Positions 26,601-36,200 of a stretch of DNA of 64,000 nucleotides are shown piece after piece. Origin of the DNA: Bacillota bacterium. Its GTDB lineage: Bacteria; Bacillota; Clostridia; Lachnospirales; Lachnospiraceae. A program made the position numbers and the translations under genes. The notes under the pieces were generated by a model that was not told the origin of the DNA, searched no databases, and was given only the letters and a program-made list of their open reading frames with translations. Numbering within the stretch: the stretch's first letter is position 1; each line of letters begins with the position of its first letter. Where the stretch lies: positions 62,001 to 126,000 of the forward strand of contig CABJAN010000006.1 in assembly GCA_902363515.1 (NCBI GenBank), given 5' to 3'.

Positions 26601-27797
26601 TCCTTTGACGAGAACGGCTATGGCAAGGCGGCAACCGATTTACCGTTTGGCAGCTACTATGTCAAAGAAATCTCCACCAACTCCGCATATATCATAAGCG
26701 ACCAGAAATACCCTGTAACCTTTGAATATCAAGGACAGGACACTGCAACCGTCCACATCACAGCAAATGACGGCGAAGCCATTGAGAACAAACTCATTTA
26801 CGGCTCTGTCAGCGGTAAGAAATCAGATGAGGACGGCAAGGCGTTAGGCGGTGCGGTCATCGGTATCTTTAAGGCAGGCACAGAGGAATTTACAAAAGAA
26901 AATGCTATCCAGACTACCACATCAAAAGATGACGGTAGTTTTTCTTTTGCCAAAGTGCCCTATGGTACTTGGATAATCCGTGAAATCGAAAGTCCGAAAG
27001 GCTTTGTACTATCCGAAGAAGAAATCGCCGTTACTATCGGCAAGGTGGACGAGGTTGTGGAAATCGAGCTTATCAACTACTTCATTAAGGGCAGCATTGA
27101 GCTGACAAAGGTGGATAAGGATTATCCAGACAACAAGCTCTCTGGTGCTGTCTTTGAGGTATTTGCCGATACCAACGGAAACGGCGAGTTTGATAAGGAC
27201 GATGAGCTGCTTGGAGAAATGACCGAGCTTGACGGCGGTATCTACCAGATGAAGGAACTCCGCTACGGCAAATATTTTGTCCGTGAAAAGGCAGCTCCGA
27301 CAGGCTTCGTACTTGATGAAAATGTCTATACCGTATCCATTGAGGAAAACGGCAAGACCTATGTGGTAGAAAATGAAGCAGGAAAAGGCTTTGTGAACGC
27401 CGCACAGACAGGCTCTCTCAAAATTGTCAAAACATCTTCCGACGGCAAGGTTGAGGGCTTCTCTTTCCGAGTAACAGGCGTAAACGGTTATGACAAGACC
27501 TTTACAACTGACCGAAACGGCGAAATCTTCGTTGAGGATTTGAGAATTGGCGAATACACCGTATCCGAGGTAAGCGACAAGGCTTCCGCAGGATATATTC
27601 TCCCTGCCGACAAACAGCTCACTATCAAGGTCGGTGCGACCACGATTGTCCAGATGCACAACGAGTTCAGAGATACCCCGAAAACGGGCGACGACTTTAA
27701 TCTGGGCTTGTGGGTAAGCCTTGCGGCTGTTTCCCTTGCAGGTGCAGGAGTGCTTGGCTTTATCGGCTTTAAGAACAGAAAGAAAAAGGAGGATTAA
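23652..27797 (+). CDS. Cell-wall-anchored thioester/Cna-B adhesin (SpaA-like)
   Basis: A 1381-aa surface protein. A signal peptide (1-31) precedes a thioester domain: Cys83 in FCIQPG and Gln142 in TQTLVW are placed to form the internal thioester that bonds covalently to host targets. About ten Cna-B repeats follow, most starting with a G-x-I-x-L-x-K strand that carries the isopeptide lysine, for example GTIALKK, GSLEVIK, GSIELTK and GSLKIVK. The C-terminus has a sortase signal TPKTG, a membrane helix and KNRKKKED. The element's class B sortase at 51075 may anchor it. It could mediate attachment to host cells or to mating partners. An AGGAGG site precedes the ATG. Confidence 0.92.
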   Translation: MKFRRLFKKAAVALMAAVTALSVLPATTAFAAGDIGTISFTHTYDSSGNTMRYNSSAVFDGYTAGGTGKYKYRMFVDGENAFCIQPGVPLKTGNTLKKASSDTWNALSTNQKKAVGLALLYGYQGNRSHLSGSDDEKWLATQTLVWEFVTGCREATGSYQQNSTKAYSLHFGSNYPNSGAKAAYDQIVSLLSEHNTIPSFMSGGKNDITKELAYKDGKYSITLTDKNSVLSDYSFSSSDGNVKVSRSGDKLTISSAVAVSGSVRITAKRNGVPTVSDSAKMIAYGDPNLQDLVTGVENADTVVAYLNIETPTGTIALKKTSEDGVVGGIQFNIKGDNFNKTVTTDKDGNITVEGLFPATYTITEQSIDRYEPQKSQTVTLIGGKTTTVNFNNTLKRGSLEVIKNSEDNLVEGVKFHLYGTSLSGLPVDEYAVTDAKGVAKFSDVLISGDTPYVVEEVDTAIRYVVPASQTAPIEWEKVTSRTFVNVLKKFNVTVTKSDVETGTEQGDASLAGAVYGIYKGEELIDTYATDNNGQFTTEYYVCGDDWTIREISPSEGYLLDPTIHKVGAEPELYTVEYNSTANDVNEQVIKGNIAIIKHTDDGETQIETPEVGATFEVYLKSAGSFENAKETERDVLTCDENGFAQTKDMPYGIYTVHQTSGWDGRELMKDFDVFISADGQTYRFLINNANFESYIKIVKKDAETGNTIPYAGAGFQLYDPNGNLITMTFTYPEVTTIDTFYTTADGYLITPQTLEYGKGYSLVEVQAPYGYVLDSEPVYFDVEQSDSTEESGITVIEVVRSNLAQKGTITVSKSGEVFSSVSENNGLYQPIFAVSGLEGAVYEITAAEDIYTLDGTLRASKGEVVDTVTTGADGTAKSKELYLGKYEVKEITAPFGMVLNDEIHSVELVYAGQNMAVTETATSFYNERQRVGIDLTKSLEVDKNYGIDNNGEIFDVTFGLYAEKDIVAADGTVIPADGLIEIISFDENGYGKAATDLPFGSYYVKEISTNSAYIISDQKYPVTFEYQGQDTATVHITANDGEAIENKLIYGSVSGKKSDEDGKALGGAVIGIFKAGTEEFTKENAIQTTTSKDDGSFSFAKVPYGTWIIREIESPKGFVLSEEEIAVTIGKVDEVVEIELINYFIKGSIELTKVDKDYPDNKLSGAVFEVFADTNGNGEFDKDDELLGEMTELDGGIYQMKELRYGKYFVREKAAPTGFVLDENVYTVSIEENGKTYVVENEAGKGFVNAAQTGSLKIVKTSSDGKVEGFSFRVTGVNGYDKTFTTDRNGEIFVEDLRIGEYTVSEVSDKASAGYILPADKQLTIKVGATTIVQMHNEFRDTPKTGDDFNLGLWVSLAAVSLAGAGVLGFIGFKNRKKKED

Positions 27798-27800
27798 GGA

Positions 27801-27893
27801 ATGGACGCTAAAACGATTGTTGCCATAGTTCTTGTGGCGTTTATCATCGGAGCTTGTATTTGGCTCAATATCCGAAATAGGAAGAAGAAGTAA
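27801..27893 (+). CDS. 30-aa single-helix membrane peptide
   Basis: MDAKTIVAIVLVAFIIG followed by a short basic end (NIRNRKKK). One membrane helix occupies nearly the whole peptide. GGAGG lies about 9 bp before the ATG, and the gene starts 3 bp after the adhesin stop, so it is translated from the same message. Function is unknown; proximity suggests a link to the adhesin's membrane step. A strong terminator follows. Confidence 0.6.
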   Translation: MDAKTIVAIVLVAFIIGACIWLNIRNRKKK

Positions 27894-27911
27894 CCCGATT
27901 TCGCAGGAACG

Positions 27912-27941
27912 GGGCGGCTTGCCACAACGAGCCGCCCTTTT
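27912..27941 (+). terminator. Intrinsic terminator after the adhesin unit
   Basis: GGGCGGCT (27912-27919) pairs perfectly with AGCCGCCC (27930-27937), followed by TTTT. Confidence 0.85.
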
Positions 27942-27963
27942 CCTATTTATATGGAGGTGTACG

Positions 27964-28266
27964 ATGAGAAATCTCAAAACCATTGAGGGCAAAGTGAAAG
28001 CTATTCTGGAAAAGGACGAGGAAGCCAGAAATGACGATATGCTGTTGTATCTAAAGGTGTGCAATACCTGTTTGAAAGACACAGGGGCAATGCCCTTTGC
28101 AGAGGTAATGCTGCAATACCGTTATCTTGGGCTTCCGAGCATTGAGAGCGTGGGCAGGACACGGCGGAAGCTGCAAGCGGAGTTTCCAGAGCTTATGGGA
28201 AGCAGTCGTGTTCAGAAGCTCCGTGCCGCAGGCGAAAAGGCGTACCGCAAGTACGCCAAAGAATGA
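27964..28266 (+). CDS. Hypothetical 100-aa conjugative-element protein
   Basis: Not recognised at family level. It is a soluble, charged, mostly helical protein (KTIEGKVKAILEKDEEARNDDMLLYLKVCN) with a region YRYLGLPSIESVGRTRRKLQAEFPEL that could be a helix-turn-helix. GGAGGTG precedes the ATG at 27964; the frame opens earlier, but the upstream part runs through the preceding terminator. It starts a long run of closely packed genes on the same strand leading to the helicase. Confidence 0.7.
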   Translation: MRNLKTIEGKVKAILEKDEEARNDDMLLYLKVCNTCLKDTGAMPFAEVMLQYRYLGLPSIESVGRTRRKLQAEFPELMGSSRVQKLRAAGEKAYRKYAKE

Positions 28267-28275
28267 GAGGTGCTT

Positions 28276-28548
28276 ATGAACGAAGAAAAACGCATAAACG
28301 GCGGTTATGAAATTATCGAGAGCTGTACTATCGGGAGTAACGAGCTTGTCATCGGTCATAACCCAAAAGCTCCTAATCCGTATGTCTGTTGGTATTGTAA
28401 AAACGGCAAGGAATATTTCTGGGGCTATTACTGCAATGAGCTGTCCTCTGCCAGAGAAAAACTGAATGAACGGTATAAAACCGAGTGTAATATGCCGTAC
28501 AATCAGCCCCAGAAAAAGCAAAGGCAGCGTGATGACCGTGAGCGATAA
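28276..28548 (+). CDS. Hypothetical 90-aa protein, N-terminus related to the 28680 product
   Basis: It begins MNEEKRINGGYEIIESCTIGSNELVIGHN. The pattern closely matches the start of the protein encoded at 28680 (MENEEKRMLGDYEVKQSIHIGKKEVVFGVN), so the two share a domain by duplication. The rest has an aromatic/cysteine-rich CWYCKNGKEYFWGYYC segment and a basic tail. GAGAGGTG precedes the ATG at 28276. No function is known. It overlaps the next gene by 17 bp. Confidence 0.7.
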   Translation: MNEEKRINGGYEIIESCTIGSNELVIGHNPKAPNPYVCWYCKNGKEYFWGYYCNELSSAREKLNERYKTECNMPYNQPQKKQRQRDDRER

Positions 28549-28690
28549 AAAGAAAATATATGACTGTACGACCTGTCCTTATCCCCGATACAAGGACGGG
28601 TCTATTATTTTCTGCGATGTCTGTATCCGAAAGATTTTAGACGAGCAGAAAGAGAAAAAACAAAGAAAGGAGCAACCCGATGGAGAATGA
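28532..28690 (+). CDS. Small zinc-ribbon-like protein (52 aa)
   Basis: MTVSDKKKIYDCTTCPYPRY continues to FCDVCIRKIL, giving two CxxC pairs about 18 residues apart, as expected for a small zinc-binding fold. A charged helical tail follows. It overlaps the genes on both sides (17 and 11 bp), which supports translation coupling. Function is unknown; such proteins in mobile elements may bind nucleic acid. Confidence 0.65.
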   Translation: MTVSDKKKIYDCTTCPYPRYKDGSIIFCDVCIRKILDEQKEKKQRKEQPDGE

Positions 28691-29285
28691 AGAAAAGCGT
28701 ATGCTTGGCGATTATGAGGTCAAACAGAGTATCCATATCGGCAAAAAAGAGGTTGTTTTCGGTGTAAACGAAGCAGACAAATATCCCTTTATGGTCTGCT
28801 ACTGCACCTATGACAACCCTCTGTCAGCAGCGTGGCCGACAGAGGGTGTCGGTACAGACGATTATCTGGAAGCAATGCAGATATTTACTGACCGAGTGCA
28901 GGCACAGATTGAAGTCGTCAAAGAGGAACAATCCCGATTTGATTTTGATATGACCCCGTTTACCACAGAGGATTGTATTCCTGATAACCGAAATGAGAGC
29001 ATTGTTGGCAAGGTGGTGGTTATCAATGCAGAGCTTAACCGCTATGAATATCAGCACTCCGCCTATCAGCTTGTATTGGTGGACGGCGGACACGGTGCAA
29101 TTGGCGGCAGAGGTCAGGCGGTATTCGGTACTTGCCTTGCAGACGGTAAGCGTGCCAGATGGGAAAGGTACGATGTGCTTGGCGTTATCAAACCAGAGAA
29201 AATGCCCGATTGGGCAAAGGAAGCGGTTGCCGCAATCAAGAAACAGGAAAAGGCAAAGAAACCCCACAGTAAGGAGGAACGCTGA
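28680..29285 (+). CDS. Hypothetical conjugative-element protein, two-part (201 aa)
   Basis: The first roughly 90 residues repeat the domain seen in the 28276 product (YEVKQSIHIGKKEVVFGVN, then FMVCYCTYDN and DDYLEAMQIFTDRV). The second half (IVGKVVVINAELNRYEYQHSAYQLVLVDGGHGA ... GKRARWERYDVLGVI) is a beta-rich module. The arrangement resembles proteins of unknown function in Tn1549-like elements; I do not assign a numbered family with confidence. AAAGGAG precedes the ATG. It belongs to the pre-helicase gene cluster. Confidence 0.75.
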   Translation: MENEEKRMLGDYEVKQSIHIGKKEVVFGVNEADKYPFMVCYCTYDNPLSAAWPTEGVGTDDYLEAMQIFTDRVQAQIEVVKEEQSRFDFDMTPFTTEDCIPDNRNESIVGKVVVINAELNRYEYQHSAYQLVLVDGGHGAIGGRGQAVFGTCLADGKRARWERYDVLGVIKPEKMPDWAKEAVAAIKKQEKAKKPHSKEER

Positions 29286-29286
29286 T

Positions 29287-29985
29287 ATGGAGATACGGGC
29301 GATTGCACCGAATGAATGGAAATACACCTATTCCCAGAGTATGCAGATAACAGGACAGACAGGCAATATCGGTCATCTTCGTGGCGACTTCGACTCTGGC
29401 GGTTATGGATTTTATACCACTTGGAACGACCACAGACCGCAATGGAAAACAGACGAATTTAAGACAGAGCTTGACGAGGTTATCAACGCCCTGCGTTCTC
29501 CCGAATATGGGCTGTTACAAAATCGCCCTGCTATGAGCGAGTATGCAAGGCGTTTCCCCGATAGTGCCTTTAAGGGAAACTACTGCACCGAGTACGGCTT
29601 ACGAGTGGATACCGAAAAGTATGCCTATCTGCTCCGCTTAAATCCCACAAAGGGCGACTATAATTTTTACTGCTATTGCTATGTCAAGGAATGGCTCGAC
29701 AAGCATATCGGCAATGCAGAAAAAGGTATCCGTTTTATTGACTCTCATTACAAGGAGCTGTTTCGTATTCCAGACGGCGGCAAAATTCGTGTTACCTCTG
29801 CTTGGGGCGAAAAGTCGGAACACACCTGCCGTTATATCGACGAGTATCATACCGAAGTCGGCAATTACCTCTATCATATCTGCGAGTTTGCCGAGCGTAT
29901 GGAGAAAAACGGTGCGACCTATGAGCCGATACTTGCTGAGCCGCAGGCGGTCAAAGCACCGAAGCATAAGAATTTAGAACGATAA
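29287..29985 (+). CDS. Hypothetical conjugative-element protein (232 aa)
   Basis: Family not recognised. The protein begins MEIRAIAPNEWKYTYSQSMQITGQTGNIGHLRGDFDSGG and is rich in aromatic and charged residues, with no membrane segment. It has an alternating strand/helix look and a conserved-looking FYTTWNDHRPQWKT. The ATG at 29287 has AAGGAGG about 9 bp upstream; the frame opens further left only as an overlap with the preceding gene. It ends PKHKNLER, like the tails of neighbouring genes, which all run into AAGGAGG sites. Confidence 0.7.
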   Translation: MEIRAIAPNEWKYTYSQSMQITGQTGNIGHLRGDFDSGGYGFYTTWNDHRPQWKTDEFKTELDEVINALRSPEYGLLQNRPAMSEYARRFPDSAFKGNYCTEYGLRVDTEKYAYLLRLNPTKGDYNFYCYCYVKEWLDKHIGNAEKGIRFIDSHYKELFRIPDGGKIRVTSAWGEKSEHTCRYIDEYHTEVGNYLYHICEFAERMEKNGATYEPILAEPQAVKAPKHKNLER

Positions 29986-29999
29986 GGAGGATTGAGAAA

Positions 30000-30206
30000 A
30001 TGGCTGTAAATCAAAAAGCAATTAAGGTCTTGAACAAGATTTTTGAAGCTGGCTTTACCGATGAAAAAGAGATTTCCGCAATGACAATGGATGATATTCT
30101 CTCTATGCAGGGCATCACGGTTGCGGACATTACCATTATCAACGACCTGCAAAAGAGTATCAAGGCGAACAAGGTCATTTCCTTTCTGGGCGGTGGTGCG
30201 GAATGA
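30000..30206 (+). CDS. Small helical protein of the element (68 aa)
   Basis: MAVNQKAIKVLNKIFEAGF continues to MTMDDILSMQGITVADITIINDLQKSIKANKV. The second half resembles a helix-hairpin-helix or RNA-polymerase-alpha-CTD-like pattern, but this is a visual impression. AAGGAGG lies upstream. It lies 48 bp before the giant helicase gene and is probably co-expressed. Function unknown. Confidence 0.65.
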   Translation: MAVNQKAIKVLNKIFEAGFTDEKEISAMTMDDILSMQGITVADITIINDLQKSIKANKVISFLGGGAE

Positions 30207-30254
30207 AAAAGCACAGATATAAAGATTTAAGACGATAAGGAGGTGTACGAAAAT

Positions 30255-33200
30255 ATGGCTGCGAAGTATCAGCTAATTACAGAACTGTATCAGCGTACAG
30301 GTGCTGCGGTTTCGAGGAATCCGCAGGCGTGGCAGAACTTTCTATCCTCTGCCTGCCGAAATTATAAGTGCCGCTTTGATGAGCAGCTCTTGATTTTCGC
30401 TCAACGCCCCGACGCTACTGCTGTAACCACGCTTGAAACTTGGAACAAACAGTTTAAGCGTTGGGTAAATAAGGACAGCCGTGGAATAGCGGTGTTTGAT
30501 ACGAAAGGTCGCAGGAATACCCTCAAATATTACTTTGATGTTTCCGATACCCACGAGGGATATTATAACAGCCGCCCTGTTCCGATATGGCAGATGAATG
30601 AGCGATACGAGCAGGCGGTCATTGAACGGCTCTCCGACAGGTTTGGAGATTTAGAGGGTAACGATTTGGACGAAGCTCTTATGCAGACCGCTAAAAACGC
30701 CGTTGAGGACAATTTGCCCGATTATCTGGCACAGCTTAAAGAGTGTACGAAGGACAGCTTTTTAGAGGAACTTGACGACTTCAATGTTGATGTTATCTAT
30801 AAGCGGCTTGCGGTGAACAGCGTAGCTTTTATGCTGATGAGCCGTTGCGGTCTGGATACAGGAGAGTATTTTGAAACCGAAGATTTTTCGGACATTATCA
30901 ATTTTAATACCCCTGCCACGATAAACGCTATCGGACTTGCCACAAGCGATATTTCCGAAATGGTACTCCGAGAGATTTCCCAGACCGTCCGAAATGTGCA
31001 AATTGCAGAGAAAAACCAAAATCGCACCTTTGCATCAACAGTCCGAAATCAGTATGATAAGGGCAGAAAACAACCCGAAAGGAGCAACGATAATGAGCGA
31101 AATCACTTACACGAAACAGGGGGATTACCTTATTCCCGACCTAACATTACCGACAGAGCCAGAACTTCAGCTTGGCAGATACGCTATGATGCACAGGAAT
31201 TATCTGGAGCAGAACAAGCGAGTGACTTATCTCAATCTGCTGACATCGGGCAAATTGAACGAACATCTCTACCAGACCGAACAGACCGCACTCCAGAGAT
31301 TGGAGCTTCTGACGAAGCAGCTCTCCGAGGAACAGGGCGTGACGGAGGAGCTGAAAGAGAAAGCACCGATGCAGTGGGTAGGAATGATGAACAATATCCG
31401 CAGTCAAGCGGAGGAGGTCATCTTGACCGAACTGATTTACAAGTAAGCATTGCCAACGAAGATGAGGTCAGAGCCAATCTCCCCACAGTGGATGAACAGA
31501 TTGAAATGATGGTTGAAGCAGAGGAAGAAAAGTCCTCTGCTTTTTCCGTTTCACAGGAGGATATTGACTCTGTTCTGGTAAAGGGAAGCGGTTTTCAAGA
31601 CGGCAAGTACCGTATTTATCGTCAGTTCTGGAAGCACGAGGATAGCAAGAAAAATATTGAATTTCTTAAAAAGGAATATGGTATCGGCGGCGGTACGCAT
31701 TTCTATCCAGACGGTACACAGGGCGGTGCTTGGTTTAGTGGAAAAGGTATTGCCATAGAAAAGCACGGTTCATATACCGAACCCGATGTACTTCTCCCTT
31801 GGTCAAAGGTTGAAAAACGCTTGCGTGAGTTGATAGTGAAGAATAAATGCTATCTCAATCCAAAGGAGGAAGAACATTACGCCGACTATCTGGAAAAGGT
31901 CGAAGCTCCGCAATATGAGATTGACACCCAAAGGAAGATACGGCGACAGGTCTTTATTGACTCAAAGCGTGATTTGCCCCCTGCTGATAAACGAGATACC
32001 CTTGCTTTGCGTTTGTCCGATTTCATTCGTGACTTGGATAGATATGAGAAAGACTTGCTTGCCAATGTGGAACGCACAGACCTTGAAAATGTAACTGCCG
32101 AGCAAATGGAGCAGCATTTGTCTGACCCTGCCACCGTTCAACAGCTCATTGATTTTTTGAAATCCATACAATGGAAAACAAGTGATGTTTTCAGCCGCAG
32201 TAATGCGTGGAGCTTCGGACAGGAGCTTTTAGAGCTGCATCCTCTGCACTACCTCTATCACGAGGGCGATGTGGTGTATATTGATGCGTATCAGTATGAG
32301 ATAATGACAATTTCCGAGGATAGCGTTTCTCTGCAAAATGTCGAGTTTCCTCTGTTCGGTAAAGAGTTTAGTCGTGGCGACCTTGAAGAAAAGCTGAAAG
32401 AAAACTCCGCAAACGACCATTTGAAAGTGGTTGTTACCGAGAAGCATAAAACAGAAACACTATCCGAGGAAAAGCCCGACAGCTTGGATTTTTCTATCAG
32501 CTTTTCGGAACACCCTGCCTTTTATGATAAGGAGTTCAATGACCGCTTTACCAATTTGAGCTTTGCTCTTGGAAACAAGCTCCTCGGCGTTTTGGATGAA
32601 AAACAGCACCGTGAGCGTGAGGGCGATAAAAATATCGGTTGGTATCACAAGACCGATTTTGAGATTTCCGCTGTTGTTGACGGAGAGGACATCCACTATG
32701 ACGGACGGTTTGACATTGGCGACGGTGAGGGCGATTTGATTGCCCATATCAAAAATTACTATGATTACTGCCTATCCCCGAACTGCCCTTTTATCCCAGA
32801 GTGGAAAAAGCAGGGCGAGGACTACTACCGAGAGAAGATGGAGAGTTTGTGTTTCGGGCGTGAGAAGTTCATTCCCTATCTGGAGCAGCACACCGAGCTA
32901 ACGAAAGAGGATGAAACGCTCCTTGCCGAGATTATGGCTACCGAAAGCGACTGGTTTAGAGTACCCGAAGAAAAATCGTCCGTTGACGAGATGATTGCAT
33001 ACGCTGAACAGGTTGCTGCGGAAAGCGAAACCGAGCCGCCAGAGGAACGCTTTGAGGTTACAATGACTTCCGATGCGTTTCCCGACCCCGAAGATGCCTA
33101 CGCTATCTGGGATAACATTCGAGAGGAATACTATGCCGATGATTACGGCAAATTGTTGACTTATCCTACCGAGGAGCAAGCCGAAGCAGGACTTTTGAAA

Positions 33201-36200
33201 GTCAGAAAGACCGTGGCAGATAAGGAAGCCGAGGAATGGCTGTATGCGGAACGGGCAAAGCAAGGCGTAGAGCCTGCCCCAGAGCAGGACAATTCTGACC
33301 TCATCGGCAAGGAAATCACGCTTGATAATCGCCGTTATGTCATTGAAAGCGTTGGTAAAATCAGCGGTGATGTTTCTATGCGTGACATCACATTCCAGAA
33401 CGAGGTAGGCTTCCCGATTAACCGTGTGGAGAAGATTACCCGTGTCCGTGAATGGTTAGACGCACAGGAACAGGCAGAGCCGCTTCCCGAAAAAGAAAAA
33501 GCCCCTGCCGTTACCGCAGACCGCAACAACTACCGCATTACCGAGGATACTTTGGGCATTGGCGGAGCAAAGGAAAAGTTCAAGGCGAATATGGCGGCGG
33601 TCAATCTCTTGCACGACCTTGAAATCGAAAACCGTCTTGCCACACCCGAAGAACAGAAAATACTTGCAGGATATGTGGGTTGGGGCGGTCTGTCTATGGC
33701 GTTTGATGAAAACAATGCGGCTTGGGCAAATGAATTTAAGGAGCTGTATGTGACTCTCTCCCCAGAGGAATACCGTGCCGCAAAAGAGTCCACGCTGACT
33801 GCCTTTTATACGCCGCCTGTTGTTATCAAGGCAATGTATGAAGCACTTGACCGTCTGGGCTTTTCCGAGGGCAACATCTTGGAGCCGTCCTGCGGTACAG
33901 GCAATTTCTTTGGTCTGCTTCCCGACAGTATGGCAAAATCAAAGCTCCACGGTGTAGAAATCGACTCATTGACAGGCAGGATTGCAAAGCAGCTCTACCA
34001 GAAAGCGAATATCGCCATTGAGGGCTTTGAAAAAACAAAGCTCCCAGATGACCACTTCGATGTGGTGCTTGGCAATGTGCCGTTTGGCGATTTTAAGGTA
34101 AACGACAGCCGATACAACGCCCAAAAATTCCTCATACACGATTTCTTTTTTGCAAAGGCATTGGATAAAGTCCGTGCCGGCGGCGTGGTGATGTTCATTA
34201 CCTCTAAGGGTACGATGGATAAAGCAAGCCCAGAGGTGCGGAAATATATCGCCCAGAGAGCAGAGCTGTTAGGAGCAATCCGTCTGCCCGACAACACCTT
34301 CAGAGCAAACGCAGGCACAGAGGTCACAAGTGATATTCTCATTTTGCAGAAGCGTGACCGGGTAATCGACATCGAGTCAGATTGGGTACACCTTGATACG
34401 GACGAAAACGGCGTTACGATGAACAGCTATTTTGTCGAACACCCCGAAATGGTGCTTGGCAATATGGTAATGGAAAGCACACGCTTCGGCAAAATGGACG
34501 CAGCCTGTAAAGCAAAAAAGGATATTCCTCTTGCCGAGCTGCTTCACGAAGCCGTGCAGAACATTAACGGAGAAATCCCCGAGTATGAGATTGACGAAAT
34601 CTCCGACGAGCAGGACGAGGTTATTCCTGCCGACCCCAGCGTTAAAAACTTTTCTTACACTCTGGTAAACGGCAAGGTCTATTTCCGTGAAAACGATGTG
34701 ATGACACCTGCCAATCTTTCAATGACCGCCGAGAGCCGTGTTAAGGGCTTGGTGGAAATTAGGGATTGTGTGCGGAAGCTCATAGCATACCAGACCGAGG
34801 ACTATCCAGAGGAACTCATACGCACCGAGCAGGAAAACCTTAACCGTCTGTACGACGCCTACACAGCAAAGTACGGTCTAATCAACAGCCGAGGGAACTA
34901 TCTGGCGTTTGCTTCGGACGAGAGCTACTTCCTTTTATGCTCTCTGGAGGTGCTTGACGACGAGGGCAATTTCAAACGGAAAGCCGATATGTTCTCCAAG
35001 AGGACTATCAAGCCCCACCGTGCCGTGACTTCCGTGGAAACGGCAAGCGAAGCCCTTGCAATCTCCATCGGAGAAAAAGCCTGTGTGGATTTGCCGTTTA
35101 TGGCGAAGCTGACAGGCAAGGAACAGGCGGAGCTAATCCGTGATTTACAGGGCGTTATCTTTAAAATACCCCAATCCGAGCCTGCAAAATATGTGACCGC
35201 AGACGAATACCTGTCTGGCAATGTCCGCAATAAACTTGTGATTGCAGAAACGGCGGCAAAGACAGACCCAGAACTTATAATCAACGCCGAAGCACTCAAA
35301 AAGGTTATTCCAAAGGATTTGAGTGCGGGCGAAATCTCCGTGCGGCTTGGTGCTACTTGGATACCGCAGGAGGATATTCAGCGGTTTGTTATAGAGCTGC
35401 TGACCCCATCGAGCTATGCGGCAGGCAGAATCAGGGTACGCTATACGGCGATAAACGGCGACTGGTTTATAGAGAATAAGAGTTCCGATTACGGAAATGT
35501 CAAGGCGGACAGCACCTACGGTACAAAGAGGGCTTCCGCCTATCGTATTATCGAGGACACGCTGAATCTGCGTGATGTGCGTATCTTTGACTATGTTCTG
35601 GACGAACACGGCAACCGAAAAGCGGTATTTAACCATAAGGAAACCACGGCAGCACAGGCAAAGCAGGAAGTAATCAAGCAGGCGTTTCAAGATTGGATAT
35701 GGAAAGACCCAGAACGCAGAAACCGTCTTGTCCGTTCCTACAACGATACTTTTAACTCTGTCCGACCCCGTGAGTATGACGGCAGTCATATCACTTTCGG
35801 CGGTATCAGCCCAGAAATCACGCTCCGACCTCACCAAGTCAATGCGATTGCCCATATCCTTTACGGCGGCAACACGCTCCTTGCACACAAGGTCGGTGCA
35901 GGCAAAACCTTTGAAATGGTCGCCGCAGCACAAGAAAGCAAGCGACTCGGACTCTGCCAAAAATCTATGTTTGTTGTACCAAACCACCTTGTCTGTCAAT
36001 GGGCTTCCGAGTATCTGCGATTGTATCCGAGTGCCAACATTTTAGTGGCAAGAAAGCAGGATTTTGAAACCGCCAACCGTAAAAAGTTCTGCGGCAGAAT
36101 TGCCACAGGCGATTACGATGCGGTCATCATCGGGCATAGTCAGTTTGAAAAAATACCGATGAGCCTTGAACGGCAGTACAATATGCTCCAAGAACAGCTT

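Noticed and set aside
27009..28082. 357-codon minus-strand frame across the adhesin end
   Set aside because: It crosses the adhesin, the small membrane gene and a terminator; its composition is that of an antisense frame of a repetitive beta-rich protein.
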